From Sphingobium aromaticiconvertens (lineage in GTDB: Bacteria; Pseudomonadota; Alphaproteobacteria; Sphingomonadales; Sphingomonadaceae): DNA of 64,000 nt. The position numbers and the translations under genes are program-made. The notes below the pieces were generated by a model that was not told where the DNA came from, searched no databases, and saw nothing but the letters and a program-made list of their open reading frames with translations. Below, piece after piece: positions 43,336 through 52,306 of this stretch. How positions within the stretch are numbered: position 1 is the stretch's first letter; every line of letters starts with the position of its first letter. The DNA lies in NCBI RefSeq assembly GCF_037154075.1, contig NZ_JBANRJ010000001.1, forward strand, positions 3,591,501 to 3,655,500, read 5' to 3'.

Positions 43336-45690
43336 TCAGAACCGGTAGGTAACTTCAGCGCCAAATGTCTGGGGCTCACCCCAGATCGCCGTGTTGAAGC
43401 CACCGCTGCCGCCTTCGACATAACCCGAATTATAATAGAATTCGTCGAGAAGGTTCTTGGCATAGGCCGCGACGGAGAATTTACTTCCCATGACGTCGTT
43501 CCAGCTCAGTCGAACATCTACGGTCACATAGCCAGGCAATTGGGTGCGCGGCGTTATCGAGCCTTCATTGTTCGAAAAATGTGTCGACGTCTGGCCAAAC
43601 ACGTCAGTACGCAGCTTCACCTTACCCACATCGTCCGACAGCGGCATGGTGACTTCGGCAAAGACCGAGCCCGCCCATTTAGGCGCGTCGGAATAGCTGT
43701 CGAAAGGAATGATCGGCCCGCCCAGTGGTGCAAGGTCGACGATGTTCTTGGTAAACTTCGCGTCCGTATAGGCACCCGATATGCCGAACTCCAGCCAGTC
43801 GCTGGGCTTGACGTTAGCATCGAACTCCACACCTTGAATGCGCTTTTCAGGGACGTTCACGGTGAAGGCCGAAGGGCCTGCGCCAAGATCGACGAACAGC
43901 GAATGCTGTGCGTCCTTCACGATCTGGCGATAGACGGCCAGATTGACCCGTGTAGGCACAGCGCCCAGATAGCCGTTGAACTTGTAGCCCAGTTCGAAGT
44001 CATAGGTATTTTCATTGCCGAAGAAATTGGCATTGTTGAATGGTGCAACTGCGCCGTTGAAACCACCAGCGCGGAAGCTGCCACGCTGCGCGAAATAGAG
44101 CATGTTGCTGGAATTGATCTGATACTGGATATTGAAGGTCCAGCTCGGATCCTTGAGCTTGGCTTCCTGTTTAAAAGGCGTGGAGCCGCTCAGATTGAAG
44201 AGGCTTCCGGTTTTCTGGCGCAGGCTCACCGTCTCCCAGCTATAGCGTCCGCCAGCCGTCAAGCTCAGCTTGTCGGTCAGCGCATAGGTCAACTGGCCGA
44301 ACACCGCCTTCGACTCGTTTCCGACTTCATAATTATAGGCGATGTCCGCTAGCGGGGTCGGAAGTTCCGCACCAACGATCACCGGAATATACTCCTGTTT
44401 CGAGGTGTCGGAATAGAACACGCCCAAGATATATTCGAGACCGCCGGTTTTTCCTTGCAGCTGAATCTCATTCGACAGTCGCGTGGTCTTGAACACTTCG
44501 CCACCGGGAGGGCCGTTGCCTAGACCAGACCGATTATAGAGGCTCAAAGAACCGAATGGCGAACCGGTAAGAATACCCGGCGTGCGTGCGAACGCATCTG
44601 CATAGTTGAAGATGTTCTTGAGAACGATATCGTCACCTATTTCCGCTTCTACGGTATTGGTGATGAATGCGGTATGAGCCTTGTGCGGAAGGTCGTAGCT
44701 TAGCCACACCTTATATGGGTTTGCTTGCTGCCATGCCAGATAGCCGGGCACCGCGCCTGGCCAGGTGCCGTCGCCGCGCGGCCCATCACCGATCAATGGA
44801 GCAAAGGGGCTATTCACGCCGTAAAGCGTGTCGAGGGTGCTATTGAGGACATATCCATTGTTGGTCTCACCCACCGAATGATAGGAGTAGAGGCCGCCGG
44901 CCCCTTCGGATCCGCCGAAATCGCTATATTGTGCAACGGTCGTCATCTTGAAACCGTCCGACGGTTCGAGCACGACCGTGATACGGCCGGAAAGCGAATC
45001 TGTGTCGCCCAGCGTATTGCCGGTCTTGATGTTGCGGATGTAGCCATCCTGCTTGTTATAGTCGCCGGCGACACGGACTTTGATGATATCAGAAACCGGA
45101 ATATCCAGAGCGCCCTGAACCTGGACATAGTTACGCTGACCGCCCTTGACGGTCAGGAAACCACCGAAGTCGTTACCCGGCTTGGTTGTTTCATAGAGGA
45201 TCGCGCCGCCGGTCGCGTTGCGACCGAACAAAGTGCCCTGCGGTCCCTTGAGGACCTGCACCGAACTGAAGTCGAAAAAGGCCGTCGACGTATTGCCTTC
45301 GGTGGCTGGCGCTTCGTTGATATAGGTCAGAACGGCGGGGCTGGATCCCGAAAATGGATCGAGCGTCTGTCCGCGCAGCGTGAAGTTGAGCTGGTTCGAG
45401 TTTTGGCCGCTCTTGACGACCAGTCCAGGGACCAGAGCAGCAAGATCCTGCTCGCTCGAAACATTGCGCGACTGAAGCGTTTCGGCATTGAAAGCGGAGA
45501 CGGCTACGGGAACCTTCGACAGCGACTGCTCGCGGCGCTGGGCGGTTACAACGATGTCGGCTGGGGCCGCAACTTTTTCATTGCCCTGAATTTCGCCTTC
45601 AGCCGCCGGCGTTTCCTGACCATAAGCAGGGACTCCGGCAAGAAACCCTATACTCGCGATGCCGCAAGCCAACTGCTGTCTAACATTCAT
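43336..45690 (-). CDS. TonB-dependent outer membrane receptor of the catabolic island
   Basis: About 784 residues; ATG 45690 after GGGAGAGA. Signal peptide ending PAYGQ, TonB-box-like ADIVVTAQRR, plug text VQVLKGPQGTLFGRNATGGAILY, then a large barrel ending FGAEVTYRF. It is of the FpvA/catechol-like sphingomonad group often linked to aromatic or terpenoid catabolism. The operator at 45742-45755 is shared with the other island promoters, so it probably imports the pathway substrate. Confidence 0.92.
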   Translation of the reverse strand: MNVRQQLACGIASIGFLAGVPAYGQETPAAEGEIQGNEKVAAPADIVVTAQRREQSLSKVPVAVSAFNAETLQSRNVSSEQDLAALVPGLVVKSGQNSNQLNFTLRGQTLDPFSGSSPAVLTYINEAPATEGNTSTAFFDFSSVQVLKGPQGTLFGRNATGGAILYETTKPGNDFGGFLTVKGGQRNYVQVQGALDIPVSDIIKVRVAGDYNKQDGYIRNIKTGNTLGDTDSLSGRITVVLEPSDGFKMTTVAQYSDFGGSEGAGGLYSYHSVGETNNGYVLNSTLDTLYGVNSPFAPLIGDGPRGDGTWPGAVPGYLAWQQANPYKVWLSYDLPHKAHTAFITNTVEAEIGDDIVLKNIFNYADAFARTPGILTGSPFGSLSLYNRSGLGNGPPGGEVFKTTRLSNEIQLQGKTGGLEYILGVFYSDTSKQEYIPVIVGAELPTPLADIAYNYEVGNESKAVFGQLTYALTDKLSLTAGGRYSWETVSLRQKTGSLFNLSGSTPFKQEAKLKDPSWTFNIQYQINSSNMLYFAQRGSFRAGGFNGAVAPFNNANFFGNENTYDFELGYKFNGYLGAVPTRVNLAVYRQIVKDAQHSLFVDLGAGPSAFTVNVPEKRIQGVEFDANVKPSDWLEFGISGAYTDAKFTKNIVDLAPLGGPIIPFDSYSDAPKWAGSVFAEVTMPLSDDVGKVKLRTDVFGQTSTHFSNNEGSITPRTQLPGYVTVDVRLSWNDVMGSKFSVAAYAKNLLDEFYYNSGYVEGGSGGFNTAIWGEPQTFGAEVTYRF

Positions 45691-45741
45691 CACTCTCTCC
45701 CATTTTAGCGCGCCCTGCAGGCATCTTCGACCCAATCAAAA

Positions 45742-45766
45742 CTAACAATGATTAGGCTGATGTCAA
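45742..45766 (-). promoter_or_regulatory. Operator CTAAC-AATG-ATTAG and TTGACA -35 for the TonB receptor gene
   Basis: Palindrome with one mismatch at 45742-45755. A consensus TTGACA on the minus strand lies at 45761-45766, so the operator falls in the -35/-10 spacer. It is 52 bp upstream of the start codon. Confidence 0.55.
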
Positions 45767-45835
45767 CTGATAACGCCTGGGATGGTGACCGTTTCTTGGG
45801 AGAACGAAGCCAATGAGGACATCACGAGTGATGGC

Positions 45836-46113
45836 GGCCATTTTTATGGCTATAAACCAGTGATATAAGTAAAAACCATCGACCTTGAGATTAAAGAAAA
45901 ATTCCGGATGATGTTGGGCAGCAGTTAGCTGGCAGAGTCAAATGAGGCGAACTCAAATTAGGCTTCACCGTCGTGGTGCTTTATATGGTCGTTCAAACAG
46001 ATCGATGATTGTATGACTGCAGCTTTCTTAGCCGGATATGACACGGAGAAGCAGTCGGTGATCTGCTGAAAGACCACGTTGGGTCGACATCCGTCGACCG
46101 CCATTGGGACTAG
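45836..46113. other. Intergenic region before IS, no gene seen
   Basis: No supported frame. A half palindrome (AAATTAG, near 45953) resembles the island operator. The right edge is the CTAG target of the IS. Confidence 0.3.
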
Positions 46114-46956
46114 GGTCAGGACTCATTGATTGATCCAGAATATAACGGTCGCGGCGATGCAGATGGCGGACATGAAGGTATGGGCGCAACGATCGTAGCG
46201 CGTGTGGATGCGCCGCCAGTCCTTGATCCTGCCGAACATATTCTCGACTTTGTGCCGCTGTCTATAGAGCGCCGTGTCGTGTGGAATGGGCACTTTCCGG
46301 TTCCCCTTTGACGGGATGCAGGCCGTGATCTTGCGGTCGGCCAGTGCCGCGCGGAACCAGTCGGCGTCATAGCCCTTGTCGCCCAGCAGGACCTTTGCCT
46401 TCGGGAAGGCATCGATCATCAGTGCAGCGCCCTTATAATCGCTCATCTGCCCTTCACTGAGCAGCATGATGAGCGGTCGGCCTTTGCCATCGCATACGGC
46501 ATGTAGCTTGGAGTTCAGGCCGCCTTTGGTGCGTCCGATACGTCGGGGAACATCCCCTTTTTAAGCAGGCTTGCCGCCGTCCGGTGTGCTTTCAGGTGGG
46601 TTGCATCGATCATCAACTGGTCGGGCTTGCCGCCCTTTGCTGCCAAGCCAGCGAAGATTTTGTTGAACACGCCGAGCCTGCTCCAGCGGATGAAACGATT
46701 GTAGATCGTCTTGTGTGGGCCATACTCCTTGGGCGCGTCGCGCCACATCAGCCCGTGCTTGATGACGTAAATGATCCCAGACACTATCCGCCGATCATCC
46801 ACTCTTGGCACCCCATGAGACAAGGGAAAATACGGCTCGATCCGGCGCATCTGCGCCTCACTCAGCAGAAACGGAACATCCATCGGCAGCGCCTCCTAAC
46901 GCTGCTATTGAATCAACCCATCACCCAATGCGCAAGCAATTTAACAGGTCCTGACC
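46114..46956 (-). mobile_element. IS5-family (IS427-like) element with CTAG target duplication
   Basis: 843 bp. The ends are GGTCAGGAC and GTCCTGACC, forming perfect inverted tips, with CTAG at both flanks (46110-46113 and 46957-46960). It carries one transposase in two frames. It has landed immediately beyond the stop codon of an older decayed IS5 transposase. Confidence 0.82.
46123..46883 (-). CDS. IS427-type transposase, two frames joined by programmed frameshift
   Basis: The first frame (46883 down to 46515) starts MDVPFLLSEAQMRRIEPYFP and includes RRIVSGIIYVIKHGLMWRD and MIDATHLKAHRTAASLLKK. At the AAAAAGGGG stretch near 46558 the frame can shift to continue KGGLNSKLHAVCDGKGRPLIM into the second frame, 46467-46123, with LLGDKGYDADWFRAAL and RHKVENMFGRIKDWRR. 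The DDE residues are distributed over both frames. This is the usual organisation for the group, so the element may be active. Confidence 0.85.
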
Positions 46957-46957
46957 C

Positions 46958-47224
46958 TAGGTCACCGACCCAATATGGCGCAGCCATATCCTGATTGAAG
47001 CGAGTTGCACTGAGGCGAGGAAGTTATGGTCGCGCTTGTCAGCGGGTTGCGACGGTACGGAAATATTTGAGTTTATTGAAGAATCGTTCAACGAGATTGC
47101 GGTATCGTTAGAGGAACGGGCTGAAAGCCGGGATGTGCTTACGGTTTGGCATTGGCTTGACGCAGGCCCATGCGCCGCGTGCGGCCAGAACGGCGCGCAT
47201 GGCGTCGCTGAGTACTGTCAAAGC
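46958..47224 (-). pseudogene. Decayed IS5-family transposase C-terminus
   Basis: The minus strand reads AMRAVLAARGAWACVKP, then NRKHIPAFSPFL, a stop where Tyr is expected, then YRNLVERFFNKLKYFRTVATR, a 2-bp loss, and finally HNFLASVQLASIRIW. This is the C-terminal quarter of an IS5-family transposase with one nonsense codon and one frameshift. Confidence 0.8.
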
Positions 47225-47631
47225 AAATGCACGAAGCACCCGGGGATGCGCGGTAGGTGGGTTGCATGGCCTAACCGCCATGTCTCCAAAAACCCAAATG
47301 CATCGGTAAGAGAGCAGTTCGCTTAAGACTGACACCACCGCCATTTACGCCAGAAAACCACTGTATTTCTGTAAATTAGACGATCGCGCGTTGAGTTTCC
47401 CACCGTCCTACCCGCCATAATTTTGCTACTGGATGATATTAATTGGCGCTGATCACGCTTCGATCGCGCAATTTGCGGCGTGTCCTAAGCACGATTCCGA
47501 CGCCTGCTATGTCGGCCTGTTGCTTCCATATGCATCTGGCAAAAGGGAAGCGCTGGAGCAATTTACTACTCAATTGGTCGAGAAAGCGGAGCAGCTTGGC
47601 GCGGATTCGTGCGACTGCCATTGTCGCTTGT
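47225..47631. other. No supported gene
   Basis: A plus-strand frame (47433-47741) has a plausible start but no recognisable motif, odd cysteine content, and overlaps the glycerophosphodiesterase remnant. I treat this stretch as decayed sequence. Confidence 0.35.
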
Positions 47632-48249
47632 TCATCTGGCAGCCATCTTGGGAACAGAGTACAACTTTTGTAGAGGCGAGACATGAGCATCGAAAAACGT
47701 GTGGATCGGCTTCAACGCAAGATTGCCGCAATTCTGAATGACGACAAGCGATATGCCGTAGCGCAACGTGTCAGGGATCTTGGCTATATAGACTTCCGCG
47801 ACTTCTATCAGGCCCAACCTGCCCCTGCGCACGTGTCTGCCGTCGAAAATCTGCTCAGATTCGATCGGTGACGCCCCTTGCCATCCGGTGACGATAGTCG
47901 AAGACCGGTTCACCTGGGTCGGATCGCCGATCAGTTGCATGAGTTGGACGTTCGATCCGATCTTCGATCGCAGCGCCTTGAGATTGCCGACTTCGAAAGA
48001 CTGGATGACAAGCGGCGCCCTGGAAAGATAGGCACTCTTCGCAATGCGATCGAGCAGACGCCCTTCCTGCGACAGGCCAGGACCCGCGAAATAAGTGGGA
48101 TGCTTGATTTCGGGGATCAGACCGATTGTGCGTCCTCGGGCGGCGGCTTCCGCTGCGACAAAATTAGCGATTTCTTCCAGCGAGACAATTTGAAAATGAC
48201 TGTCATAGCCTCGGCTCTCGGGCCGCACTGCGCCCATTCGAATAAGCAA
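47632..48249 (-). pseudogene. Glycerophosphodiester phosphodiesterase fragment
   Basis: About 205 codons. The central part of a GDPD/GlpQ-type TIM barrel is clear: FQIVSLEEIANFVAAEAAARG, TIGLIPEIKHPTYFAGPGLS and VIQSFEVGNLKALRSKIG. The N-terminal catalytic HRG region is missing and the C-terminal ~60 residues are degenerate. It is a remnant, not a working phosphodiesterase. Confidence 0.7.
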
Positions 48250-48273
48250 CCGCCCAGATCTAGGCAGAGAAAA

Positions 48274-48514
48274 TCAGTATTCGGTGGTCGTTGTCCAATC
48301 GGAATTGCAGGACTGGCCGGACATAAGACAGCGGTGCGCGATGAAGTCGTTGTCGTTGCCGACGAGCAGGAAATAATCGGCGGGATGATCCGGCTCCAAG
48401 GTCGAAAGCAGATCCGTCGCTTCCCATTTCTCGGACAGCGCATCGACGCTCAGCCCGACGCGCGCGAGTTGGACGGGATTGAGCATGTTCTTCGGCGGCG
48501 AGACATTTCTGCAT
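48274..48514 (-). pseudogene. C-terminal fragment of a phytase-like esterase
   Basis: The fragment reads LNPVQLARVGLSVDALSEKWE, then LEPDHPADYFLLVGNDNDFI, and ends TTTEY. It resembles the C-terminus of secreted esterase-like phytase-family proteins. No upstream part remains. Together with the glycerophosphodiesterase fragment it suggests a lost phosphorus-scavenging locus. Confidence 0.5.
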
Positions 48515-48795
48515 CAGCGCCCTGCATTATCGAACTGGGTTAGCCGGGCCGAACAGGTGCGGCCTGATGCGGTATGGGCGCTCATTTCGTGATGCAAATC
48601 CTGCCTCCAAGAACGCGCGATAAAAAATTTGGCGGCTTTGCATCGCGATTCCCGAAACTGCCTTTCTGCGATCGGCCAGCTTGATGGCAGACCATAGAAA
48701 AGCTGCCATTCCGCACCTGAGGACATGAAATTGGCGTCTAATCGGCAACAAAGGGTCGCTAGCAGGCAAGCCTCGCCCAACGCAAAATACTTACC
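48515..48795. other. Intergenic region, no gene seen
   Basis: No convincing frame or hairpin between the decayed fragments and the end of the exopolysaccharide cluster. Confidence 0.3.
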
Positions 48796-50694
48796 CTAAT
48801 CCAGCCCGAACAACCGCCCCAGCGATTTGTCCAGCATCAGCAATTGCCACAACAGCCGACCATGATCGGCCAAGCCTGACTTGTGATCGGCGGCGACCTT
48901 CGCCAGCATCTTCGTATCGAACCATTCGGTCCGCGCCAGCGCCGATCCGCCCGCAACGCCCGCCGCTTCCCCGGCCAGCGGGCCACGGAACCAGTCGCTG
49001 ATCGGCGTCACGAACCCCATTTTCTGGCGATAGAGAATGTCCTGGGGCAGGAACGCCTCCATCGACTTTTTCATCAGATATTTGCCGCTATTGCCCCTGA
49101 TCCGCTGGGACACGGGCAGGCGCGCAGCAAATTCGACCAGCCGGTGATCGAGCAATGGCTCGCGCGCCTCCAGGCTGACGGCCATGCTCATCCGGTCGGT
49201 TTTCGTCAGGATATCGCCGGGCAACCAGATGCGAAGATCGGCATATTGCGCGCGGTCGAGCGGATCGCGCGCGGGCGCGTCGCGCATCGCCTTCACATAG
49301 CGGTCCTCGGCCCGATGCCCCGCTATATGCCCGCGCATCTCCGCACTGAACAGTCGCTGGCGCAAGGCATAGGGCGTGACCCCGACCGACGCGGCATAGG
49401 CCTCTTCCCCGCTACCCGCCAATTCCAGAAAGGTCGACTTGGCCCGCAAGCCACGCGGCGCCCAGTCCGCCTTGGGATAGAAACGCCCCAGCGTACCGAA
49501 TAAAGGCTGGCGCACGGACGCGGGGATCAAGCCGCGTATCCGCTCCCCCTGCATCTGGAATCGATGGCGGCGATAACCCGCAAAGGCTTCATCCGCGCCG
49601 TCCCCTGACAACGCCACCGTCACCTGCTCGCGCGCCAGTTCGCACACCCGATAGGTTGGCAGCGCCGACGCATCCGCGAACGGCTCATCGAAATGATGGG
49701 CGAGCGTATCGATCAGCGCATAATCGTCGGGCGACACGATCCGCGTGCGGTGGTCGGTCGCAAAACGCCGCGCGATGCGGTCGGCATAGGCCGTTTCGTC
49801 CAGCGCCGCGACGTCGAAGCCGATGGTGCAGGTCTTGACCGCCTTGTTCGATGCCTCGGCCATCAGCGCGACGACGCTGCTGCTGTCCACGCCGCCCGAC
49901 AGGAACGCGCCCAACGGCACGTCCGCGACCATGCGCGATCGGACGGCCTGCCGCATCAAGGCGACCAGTTCCTCCTCCAGCGCCTCGGCCTTCTTCGTCG
50001 TGCGATCGGCGAAGCTGACGTCCCAATAGCGTGTCGGCGCCAAGACAGGCCGCCCGCGCACCAGCCGAAGCGTCTCCCCCGCCCCCAGCTTTTTCACACC
50101 CGCGACCAGACAGGCATCGTCGGGCACATAGCCATAGGCCATATAATCCTCGACCGCCGTCAGGTCCGGCGCGCGGCGCAGTAACGGATGGGCGAGCAGC
50201 CCCTTCAATTCCGATGCGAATATGACGCTGCCATCGGGCAGGCTGGCATAATGAAGCGGCTTTACCCCCAGCCGGTCGCGCACCAGCCAGATTGCCTGCG
50301 CTCGCGCGTCGAACAGGGCAAAGGCGAACATGCCGTTGAACCGCTCGACACAGGCCTCCCCCCACTGGCGATAGCCGTGCAGGATGACTTCGGTGTCGCT
50401 ATGGGTGCGAAAGACATGGCCCTTCGCCTCCAGTTCGGCGCGCACCTCGGCAAAATTATAGATTTCGCCGTTGAAGACGACCGCCAGACTCCCGTCCTCG
50501 GTCAGCATCGGCTGCGCACCGCCACCAATGTCGATGATGGACAGACGCAGATGCCCCAGACCAACGCCCGGCGCGGTCCACACACCCACCCCGTCCGGCC
50601 CGCGATGCGGCATCGCGTCGATCATCAGGCGCACGCGCGCGGGATCGACCGGCTTTGCCGTTTCGATATGAAAGATGCCTGCTATCCCGCACAT
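48796..50694 (-). CDS. XrtA-system asparagine-synthase-type amidotransferase
   Basis: 632 residues. The N-terminal glutaminase domain begins MCGIAGIFH (Cys2 nucleophile) with MPHRGPDGVGVW and VFNGEIYNFAEVRAEL. The synthetase domain has the PP-loop FLSGGVDSSSVVALM and ALSGDGADEAFAGYRRH. It matches the exosortase A-associated amidotransferases of PEP-CTERM exopolysaccharide clusters, thought to amidate a sugar acid. It is the last gene of the minus-strand cluster. Confidence 0.92.
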   Translation of the reverse strand: MCGIAGIFHIETAKPVDPARVRLMIDAMPHRGPDGVGVWTAPGVGLGHLRLSIIDIGGGAQPMLTEDGSLAVVFNGEIYNFAEVRAELEAKGHVFRTHSDTEVILHGYRQWGEACVERFNGMFAFALFDARAQAIWLVRDRLGVKPLHYASLPDGSVIFASELKGLLAHPLLRRAPDLTAVEDYMAYGYVPDDACLVAGVKKLGAGETLRLVRGRPVLAPTRYWDVSFADRTTKKAEALEEELVALMRQAVRSRMVADVPLGAFLSGGVDSSSVVALMAEASNKAVKTCTIGFDVAALDETAYADRIARRFATDHRTRIVSPDDYALIDTLAHHFDEPFADASALPTYRVCELAREQVTVALSGDGADEAFAGYRRHRFQMQGERIRGLIPASVRQPLFGTLGRFYPKADWAPRGLRAKSTFLELAGSGEEAYAASVGVTPYALRQRLFSAEMRGHIAGHRAEDRYVKAMRDAPARDPLDRAQYADLRIWLPGDILTKTDRMSMAVSLEAREPLLDHRLVEFAARLPVSQRIRGNSGKYLMKKSMEAFLPQDILYRQKMGFVTPISDWFRGPLAGEAAGVAGGSALARTEWFDTKMLAKVAADHKSGLADHGRLLWQLLMLDKSLGRLFGLD

Positions 50695-50707
50695 ATGCAG
50701 CGGCCTT

Positions 50708-50747
50708 AGAGCATGACGGGATCAAGGGCGAAACGGTTTTTCGCGGA
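50708..50747. repeat. Diverged REP-like palindrome
   Basis: The stretch from AGAGCATGACGGG to ACGGTTTTTCGCGGA shares AGAGCAT and CGGTTTTTCGC with the repeat at 18829-18874. It lies in the 73-bp gap between xrtA and the amidotransferase gene. Confidence 0.4.
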
Positions 50748-50767
50748 GTCCCTGCGAACGCCCGCGA

Positions 50768-52306
50768 TCACGAAATGCCAGCGCTGCGGTCGGCCAATGC
50801 CCTTACCGAACCAAGGTCGCGCAGGAAGGCGACGATGGCCGCGTCGGCAGGCTTCCCCTCACGCTGTTCGGCAGAGATCAGGATGGCGACCGCCCGCTGA
50901 TCGCGACCCAGCAGGCGGGCCAACATCGTATCCAGCTTGACCTGCGCCGCGCTGCCCGTCAGCGCGCCACCGCCCACACGGTAAAAGGTTGCGACATGCC
51001 GAACGACCGGGCCGGGCGCGGTAATCTGCTCGCCGCGCGCACCGGACGGCGCAGATGCTGGCGAGGACCATGCCCATTCCCCATCGGGATCGACCGCACC
51101 CTGCCCGAAGCCCACCAGTTCGCGGCCTTCCGCCTGGCCGTCATAGGCGATGATGGTCAGGTCCACCACCTGCCCCTCCGCATTGGCGTAGCGCGCGGCG
51201 GCGTGAAGGTTCGCGCCATCGAAGCGCGGCTTCCACGGATAAGCGGGCGACGCATCGGTCTGCGCCCAGCCTTTTATCTGCGGCAGCGCCAGCCGGGCGG
51301 GCAAGGGATCGCTGGCCGCAGCGGAAATGGTGAGCCACAGCGGCGCGGCGAGCGCCAGCGCCAGTGCGCCGCCTGCAACACCCAGCATCGCCCCCTGCCG
51401 GACTGCGCCCTGCAACTGGCGGGGATCGAACCACGCATCCCCCGGCTTGCGGTCAAAAAAAGGCCAGGCAACGGCCATCACCAGCGTCATGATGATGGCG
51501 AAGAACACCCAGCCATAGACGATATGATCGAACCCCACCGCCGCGTCGATGCTGGTATAATGGGCGACCAATATCGTCGCAAAAGCGCGAAAGCCATTGG
51601 CAAGGATCGACAGCGACAGCGCCCCGGCCATGAAAGTGATCCGGCGCGGCCAACTGCGGAAACAGACATTGCACACCAGCGCGCCATAGGCGGTCATGGC
51701 GATCAGGAACTTGGCGCCCGAACAGGCCTCCGCCACCTCGAAATAGCCGGTCGGCGTGGTGATGAAGATGCCCTCCATATGTGCGGGCACGCCAGCCAGA
51801 CCAAGGAAAAACATGGAAAGCCGCGCCGTCACCAGTTGCAGGAAGGGCACGACCTCCTCCCCGAACGGCACCAAGAAAAAGGCATAGAAAAGCGGGAATA
51901 TCAGCGCGCGGGCGACCGAGGGGCCTAGCAGCGCGATAACCGCCCCCTGAAGCATGACGACCAACCCGCCATGCCGAAACAGCGCCACCCCCGCCGCCGA
52001 TCCCAACATCCAGCACAGCGCTCCCGCGCCCAGCCAGATCAGGCCCGGCATCCAGACGACAGGATCAAGCTGACGCAGACCGGAGGCGCGCTGTTGCACC
52101 AGCCAGCCGACCAGAAAGGGCACGAAAAGGCAGTGACCGAAGGTCGAAGAGGTCCACCAGATCGTCACCATGTCGCGCGCATCAGCAGCGAATAGCAACA
52201 GGATTGCAGCCGCCACGATGCCCAGCACCATGAGGTGCCCGCGCCATCCGGTCAGATCGATGCCCCCGCCCGACAGGCGGCGAGCAAGCGTTGCGCCCCC
52301 ACTCAC
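50768..52306 (-). CDS. xrtA: Exosortase A fused to an EpsI domain
   Basis: 512 residues, GTG start overlapping the glycosyltransferase stop (GTGA). Multi-pass membrane protein. The exosortase triad is visible: Cys in EACSGAKFLIAM, Arg in ILANGFRAFATI, and His in GFDHIVYGWVFF. Residues from about 340 form the soluble EpsI (DUF3485) domain. It processes PEP-CTERM proteins at the inner membrane and is the defining gene of this cluster. No PEP-CTERM substrate gene is seen in the window. Confidence 0.93.
   Translation of the reverse strand: MSGGATLARRLSGGGIDLTGWRGHLMVLGIVAAAILLLFAADARDMVTIWWTSSTFGHCLFVPFLVGWLVQQRASGLRQLDPVVWMPGLIWLGAGALCWMLGSAAGVALFRHGGLVVMLQGAVIALLGPSVARALIFPLFYAFFLVPFGEEVVPFLQLVTARLSMFFLGLAGVPAHMEGIFITTPTGYFEVAEACSGAKFLIAMTAYGALVCNVCFRSWPRRITFMAGALSLSILANGFRAFATILVAHYTSIDAAVGFDHIVYGWVFFAIIMTLVMAVAWPFFDRKPGDAWFDPRQLQGAVRQGAMLGVAGGALALALAAPLWLTISAAASDPLPARLALPQIKGWAQTDASPAYPWKPRFDGANLHAAARYANAEGQVVDLTIIAYDGQAEGRELVGFGQGAVDPDGEWAWSSPASAPSGARGEQITAPGPVVRHVATFYRVGGGALTGSAAQVKLDTMLARLLGRDQRAVAILISAEQREGKPADAAIVAFLRDLGSVRALADRSAGIS

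Noticed and set aside
47036..47326. Plus-strand frame of 96 codons
   Set aside because: It is the antisense of the decayed IS5 transposase fragment.
47433..47741. Plus-strand frame of 102 codons
   Set aside because: No motif, poor start context, and it overlaps decayed glycerophosphodiesterase sequence.
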